Positions 19,745 to 23,019 of a DNA stretch of 23,019 nucleotides are shown here, piece after piece. The stretch comes from Patescibacteria group bacterium. Lineage in GTDB: Bacteria; Patescibacteriota; Microgenomatia; UBA10105. The number at the start of each line of letters is the position of its first letter. Within the stretch, counting starts at the first letter, position 1. The stretch covers positions 6,011-29,029 of the forward strand of contig DQGR01000065.1 of the NCBI GenBank assembly GCA_003524845.1. The letters run 5' to 3'. Below the pieces are notes generated by a model, which saw nothing but the letters and a program-made list of their open reading frames with translations, ran no database searches and was not told the origin of the DNA. The position numbers and the translations under genes are program-made.

Positions 19745-22700
19745 TTACGAGCGGGGTAATCGGTTATCAGGCACCAGTTGAATGAGTATAAATTTTTCGG
19801 TTTCTTTAAGAAGTTTAAATGGGTGGTACGGATCTTTTTGCGCTTTTGCAATACTCACAAGTTCCTGAGTCAACTCGTCAAAATTAACACTAATATAATA
19901 GTGGGCGCCTTTCGCAATCATTTCGTCAATCGTGCCTTCCATCAGCGGCCACCCCCACTGATTGGTTTGGTATAAAAATGCCGTATCACCGCCATACGGC
20001 GCAATTGTGTTTCCCCGCTTATCTCCCAAAACTCGCTGCATTTCCTGGCCAGCTGCAACAATTTCCGGATGATTGATATTAAATAAATCCCGGGCCTGGT
20101 ACCAACCAAACATGAGCGTAAAAACGATAATTAATGCGACAAGGGCTTTTGCCATTAAAGAATGGAACTGCCTTTTCACATTTTCCCATAAGGTGACACT
20201 TCCCAAAGCCAGAAAAATACACAGGATCGGCACCAGAATAATCTGGTAGTAATCATGTTGCACATTACCGGTTGCAAATACCACGAGGTAGGCAACCATT
20301 CCAAGAAGCCACACATGAAAAAACCAATTTGGTTTTTCATAACGATCAGATAGTTTTGCAGCCAGGCCAGGAATAAGTAATCCTATTCCCCAGCCACCCA
20401 AAATGAGTTTGGCAATTCGCTCGGCATACAGCCACCAAAACCAGGCGCCTTTAAAGCGAATCCCGTTACCATTGAGTAACCATACATACGCCGGGATGCC
20501 TGCCGGAAATTGGGCAATATGCAACCTCCATAAGGCAAAAGGCAACACTATAAGAACTGCATAAACGTACAACAAGAGCTTAGTAAATAAGGCAGTCCCC
20601 CACTTACGCCAAGCCAGGTAGACAAGCGGAAATGCGAAAAAGACAACGGTAACTTTAACTAAAAGTGCTGCCGTACCAAAAACCACCGCCAGTACCCACC
20701 ACCAAATTTTTTCTTTGGTTATCCAGCAGTCAAAGAAAAATATCATGCCGAGACTTAAAAAAACCAGTGTTGGTTCAGGTAAAATCACCCGCGACCAGAA
20801 AATGTTATAGGGCAGTATGGCAAAAAAAGCCGCGGCCCCCAAACCCACTTTTACGTTAGCGTGTCTTTTGGTAATTAAATAGAGAAAAACTAAACTTCCC
20901 AAAGAGGCAAAGATCGAGGTTAAACGGCCGGAATATTCGATATTGTATCCAGGAAATAATTTATCAACAACGACCGTTGCCAGGTTATAGAGTGGAAATT
21001 CTACCATGCGATACCCCTCTGGATTTGGCATGCCTGAGGCAACTGAAGACAAATCATCATACCGGGGGACAAGCGGCGTAATTCCGTAGCGCAGGAAATT
21101 GCGCGTAACTGCTGAAGTATCTGCCTGCCGCCAGGAATGCCAGTCAGCAAGTGGCGTATGAATTTTATAGTGCCGGACAATGAGTGCGACTAACAAAATA
21201 ATCAGCAAATAGGTTTTATCGCTTGCAATTATCTTTTGCAGCAGGGATTTTATATCGCTGACCGTATCCTTTAAATCCGGAATTTCGGGAAGTACCAGGT
21301 GCCCTTTTTCTTCCTGCGGCAAAATTTTAATTGCCCCGAGCGTAATTCCAGTCAGCGCCCAAAACGAAAAGGCTACTTTTGACGCTTCAAATATATCGAT
21401 ATACACGGCATTAACAAGCAGGGCACAAACTACTGCTGCCATACCGATCAGTAAAGAAAAAATTAGTGGGTCTTTTACCCGCAAAAACGCTTTCCAGATC
21501 GAAATGAGAATCATGACAATAATCCAGCCAAAAGCCAGGAATCCTAAGGCTCCGGTTTCACCTAAAGCACGTAAGTAATCATTGTCGGTTGATTCCGCTT
21601 CAGTAAATTCAGTTACCTGGGTTTTGGTCAATGTGGAATAACCGCTGCCTAACAATGGATTGCGCATAAAACCGGCAATTGCCCGGGGCCAGAGCGCATC
21701 AAGTCGAATTCCGGTTGACAGATCGTATATTTTAGCGTTTTGCGAATACGTCCGGGGCACCTGTTTAAGTATGGCGGCACCGCTGGCTGAAGTGGTGGCC
21801 TCCAATCCATCCAGAATATCTGTAGTAATATCAAATGGTTTAGTTGGCAGCGGCGGAAAATCACTTTTGCTGGTGACGTCTCCAATATTTGCCGGATTAT
21901 TTTCAAGAAAAGCGATATTACTGCCGGTTGGCGGAGCACCGACTGGCTGAGTAAGTAATGATTTGATACCGCCAATCCGCTGATCAAGTTTTAAAAGTTT
22001 AAAAAACCGGTCTGACAAATCCCCAAACATAAGCATTATCAGTACGCTTAACAAAATAACTCCGGTCCACCGGGTGGCTGACCAGCGAATTCCTTTACGA
22101 AACATCCAGAAGAAAAATAACATGGTGACTCCAGCTAGATATGCCAGGAACGAAGTTCGGGAAACAGTCAGAATCAGTAACCAGAAGGCGCCACCGAGTA
22201 CGATAAATACCAAGAGTTTCCAGATCCGCTGCTTGACGGAAAAAAACAGCGCCCATAAAAATACGAGAATAGCCATGGTAAACGCTGCCAGATCATAATG
22301 CCCGCCGAAGGTAGACATCACCCGTGCGCCCTGGGTGAGCACCAGTTGCCAGCCTTTGGAAAATTCCCGGTTCATGGTTGAGTAGGCCGGCCAGTAGAGG
22401 TATTTCTGCCCATACCCGTAAATGGTAATTGCGAGCATGGTCAGAACCAAAATTATGAGGTATGTTTTCACCTGTTTGAGTGACTTAACGGCACTGAAAA
22501 ACACGAAAAACAGGCTGAAATACTCCACCCGGCGCAGGAAATGCAACACCATTTTGCCAATATGCAAAGCTTCCATCGGCACGGTCCCAATCACGAAAAT
22601 AGCCGAAAGCATTGACAAAACACCGATTACCAGGTAAGTAATGATTGGCTTGGCGAGCGGGTTCGGCCCAAATTTAGCCTTACCCCGAATAAGCTGAATG

Positions 22701-22882
22701 AGCCAAATTATCAAAACTACACCCACCAGAAAATCTTCGATTCTGACCCGGACAATGTAGCCTGGAATAGCCTCAAATAGGGGTAATTTCGGGTAGAGCG
22801 GAATAAACGCCAGTAGAAAGCCGGTAATAAGGAACAATAGGTGCTCATCAAGCCAGGACAGTACGCCTTTGAGAGTACTCAT
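19745..22882 (-). CDS. O-antigen ligase/polymerase-like and GT39-like fusion membrane protein
   Basis: This 1045-residue protein joins two multi-pass membrane enzymes. Residues 1 to about 520 resemble the O-antigen ligase/polymerase (WaaL/Wzy) family: many membrane helices, MSTFGGHYDLAAF at 189-201, ILTVSRTSFLAYLAGV at 237-252, a long outside loop at about 285-400, and RNPLLGSGYSTL at 407-418 before the last helices. A charged linker (about 522-550) leads to a GT-C half of GT39/ArnT type. This has HTPLADWHSWRQADTSA at 575-591 (Asp580 or Asp587 as the likely catalytic acid in the first outer loop), EFPLYNL at 628-634, ILPEPTLVFLSLG at 700-712, further helices to about 925, and a soluble tail of about 110 residues. 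GT-C enzymes use polyprenyl-phosphate sugars. A combined polymerase and sugar-adding role is inferred. An extended -10 box lies 9 nt before the ATG. Confidence 0.88.
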   Translation of the reverse strand: MSTLKGVLSWLDEHLLFLITGFLLAFIPLYPKLPLFEAIPGYIVRVRIEDFLVGVVLIIWLIQLIRGKAKFGPNPLAKPIITYLVIGVLSMLSAIFVIGTVPMEALHIGKMVLHFLRRVEYFSLFFVFFSAVKSLKQVKTYLIILVLTMLAITIYGYGQKYLYWPAYSTMNREFSKGWQLVLTQGARVMSTFGGHYDLAAFTMAILVFLWALFFSVKQRIWKLLVFIVLGGAFWLLILTVSRTSFLAYLAGVTMLFFFWMFRKGIRWSATRWTGVILLSVLIMLMFGDLSDRFFKLLKLDQRIGGIKSLLTQPVGAPPTGSNIAFLENNPANIGDVTSKSDFPPLPTKPFDITTDILDGLEATTSASGAAILKQVPRTYSQNAKIYDLSTGIRLDALWPRAIAGFMRNPLLGSGYSTLTKTQVTEFTEAESTDNDYLRALGETGALGFLAFGWIIVMILISIWKAFLRVKDPLIFSLLIGMAAVVCALLVNAVYIDIFEASKVAFSFWALTGITLGAIKILPQEEKGHLVLPEIPDLKDTVSDIKSLLQKIIASDKTYLLIILLVALIVRHYKIHTPLADWHSWRQADTSAVTRNFLRYGITPLVPRYDDLSSVASGMPNPEGYRMVEFPLYNLATVVVDKLFPGYNIEYSGRLTSIFASLGSLVFLYLITKRHANVKVGLGAAAFFAILPYNIFWSRVILPEPTLVFLSLGMIFFFDCWITKEKIWWWVLAVVFGTAALLVKVTVVFFAFPLVYLAWRKWGTALFTKLLLYVYAVLIVLPFALWRLHIAQFPAGIPAYVWLLNGNGIRFKGAWFWWLYAERIAKLILGGWGIGLLIPGLAAKLSDRYEKPNWFFHVWLLGMVAYLVVFATGNVQHDYYQIILVPILCIFLALGSVTLWENVKRQFHSLMAKALVALIIVFTLMFGWYQARDLFNINHPEIVAAGQEMQRVLGDKRGNTIAPYGGDTAFLYQTNQWGWPLMEGTIDEMIAKGAHYYISVNFDELTQELVSIAKAQKDPYHPFKLLKETEKFILIQLVPDNRLPRS

Positions 22883-22891
22883 GTGAGGTTA

Positions 22892-22900
22892 ATTATAGCA
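22892..22900 (-). promoter_or_regulatory. Extended -10 promoter of the polysaccharide operon
   Basis: TGCTATAAT on the minus strand is an extended -10 element (TGnTATAAT) with a perfect TATAAT. It ends 9 nt before the ATG, so the mRNA would have only about 2-3 leader bases. There is no convincing -35 box, as is usual for extended -10 promoters. Confidence 0.6.
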
Positions 22901-23019
22901 TTTTACAGGGACTTGCAGATATTTTTCGATCTGTACGGAAAATTTGAGTCTCTACGTCACGTTGGACGGGGTACAGGTTACCATTTGTTTGTCACCTTGT
23001 CAGTTCTCACAGAAATATT
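22901..23019. other. Upstream spacer with no recognised gene
   Basis: I see no gene, RNA or terminator here. Both strands contain stops in all frames of useful length. The bases around 22960-23000 (GGACGGGGTACAGGTTACC) look like repeat or mobile-element edge sequence, but nothing can be identified. Confidence 0.4.

Noticed and set aside
1..23019. TGA recoding, as in some CPR lineages
   Set aside because: TGA closes several genes in tight operons (for example mraZ and glyQS), and full-length proteins need no TGA read-through.

Overview
The window looks like a bacterial chromosome segment of moderate GC with the standard code. TGA ends several genes, and I saw no sign of stop recoding. Every gene I can support lies on the minus strand, so transcription runs from base 23019 towards base 1. 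The mix suggests a Candidate Phyla Radiation (Patescibacteria) genome, possibly Microgenomates: a compact division cluster, a Mur ligase lacking the usual N-terminal domain, a short RecO, a DUF4012-type membrane protein, dimeric-type glycyl-tRNA synthetase, many glycosyltransferases, and few Shine-Dalgarno sites. This placement is inference from gene content.

In transcription order the layout is as follows. (1) 22882-12744 is a surface-polysaccharide operon: a very large O-antigen-polymerase/GT39-like fusion, a GT4, two GT2 enzymes, two more GT4 enzymes, a mannose-1-phosphate guanylyltransferase and an initiating phospho-sugar transferase. (2) 12477-9106 holds a DUF4012-type protein and an exported protein with two internal repeats, separated by intergenic spacers packed with palindromic repeats. 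(3) 8932-6265 holds recO, then a strong promoter and a glycine T-box leader driving an HTH-protein gene and glyQS. (4) 6080-4283 holds an anchored extracytoplasmic protein and a GH26-like glycosidase. (5) 4213-1 is the division and cell-wall cluster: an MraZ-box promoter, mraZ, rsmH, an ftsL-like gene, ftsI, two tiny membrane-protein genes and the start of a MurE-like ligase.

The most notable signals are these. The T-box leader at 8170-8358 has a textbook antiterminator, but its Stem I appears reduced to a kink-turn capped by a hexaloop carrying the Gly codon GGC. A 69-nt palindromic-repeat insertion lies in frame inside a glycosyltransferase at 15025-15093. Several families of palindromic repeats fill the spacers, one with conserved ends predicting tandem G-A mismatches. 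GTG elements spaced 10 or about 20 bp apart lie over the mraZ promoter. Several -10 boxes lie only 6-9 nt before start codons, suggesting leaderless mRNAs. A 27-codon membrane-peptide gene carries one of the best Shine-Dalgarno sites in the window.
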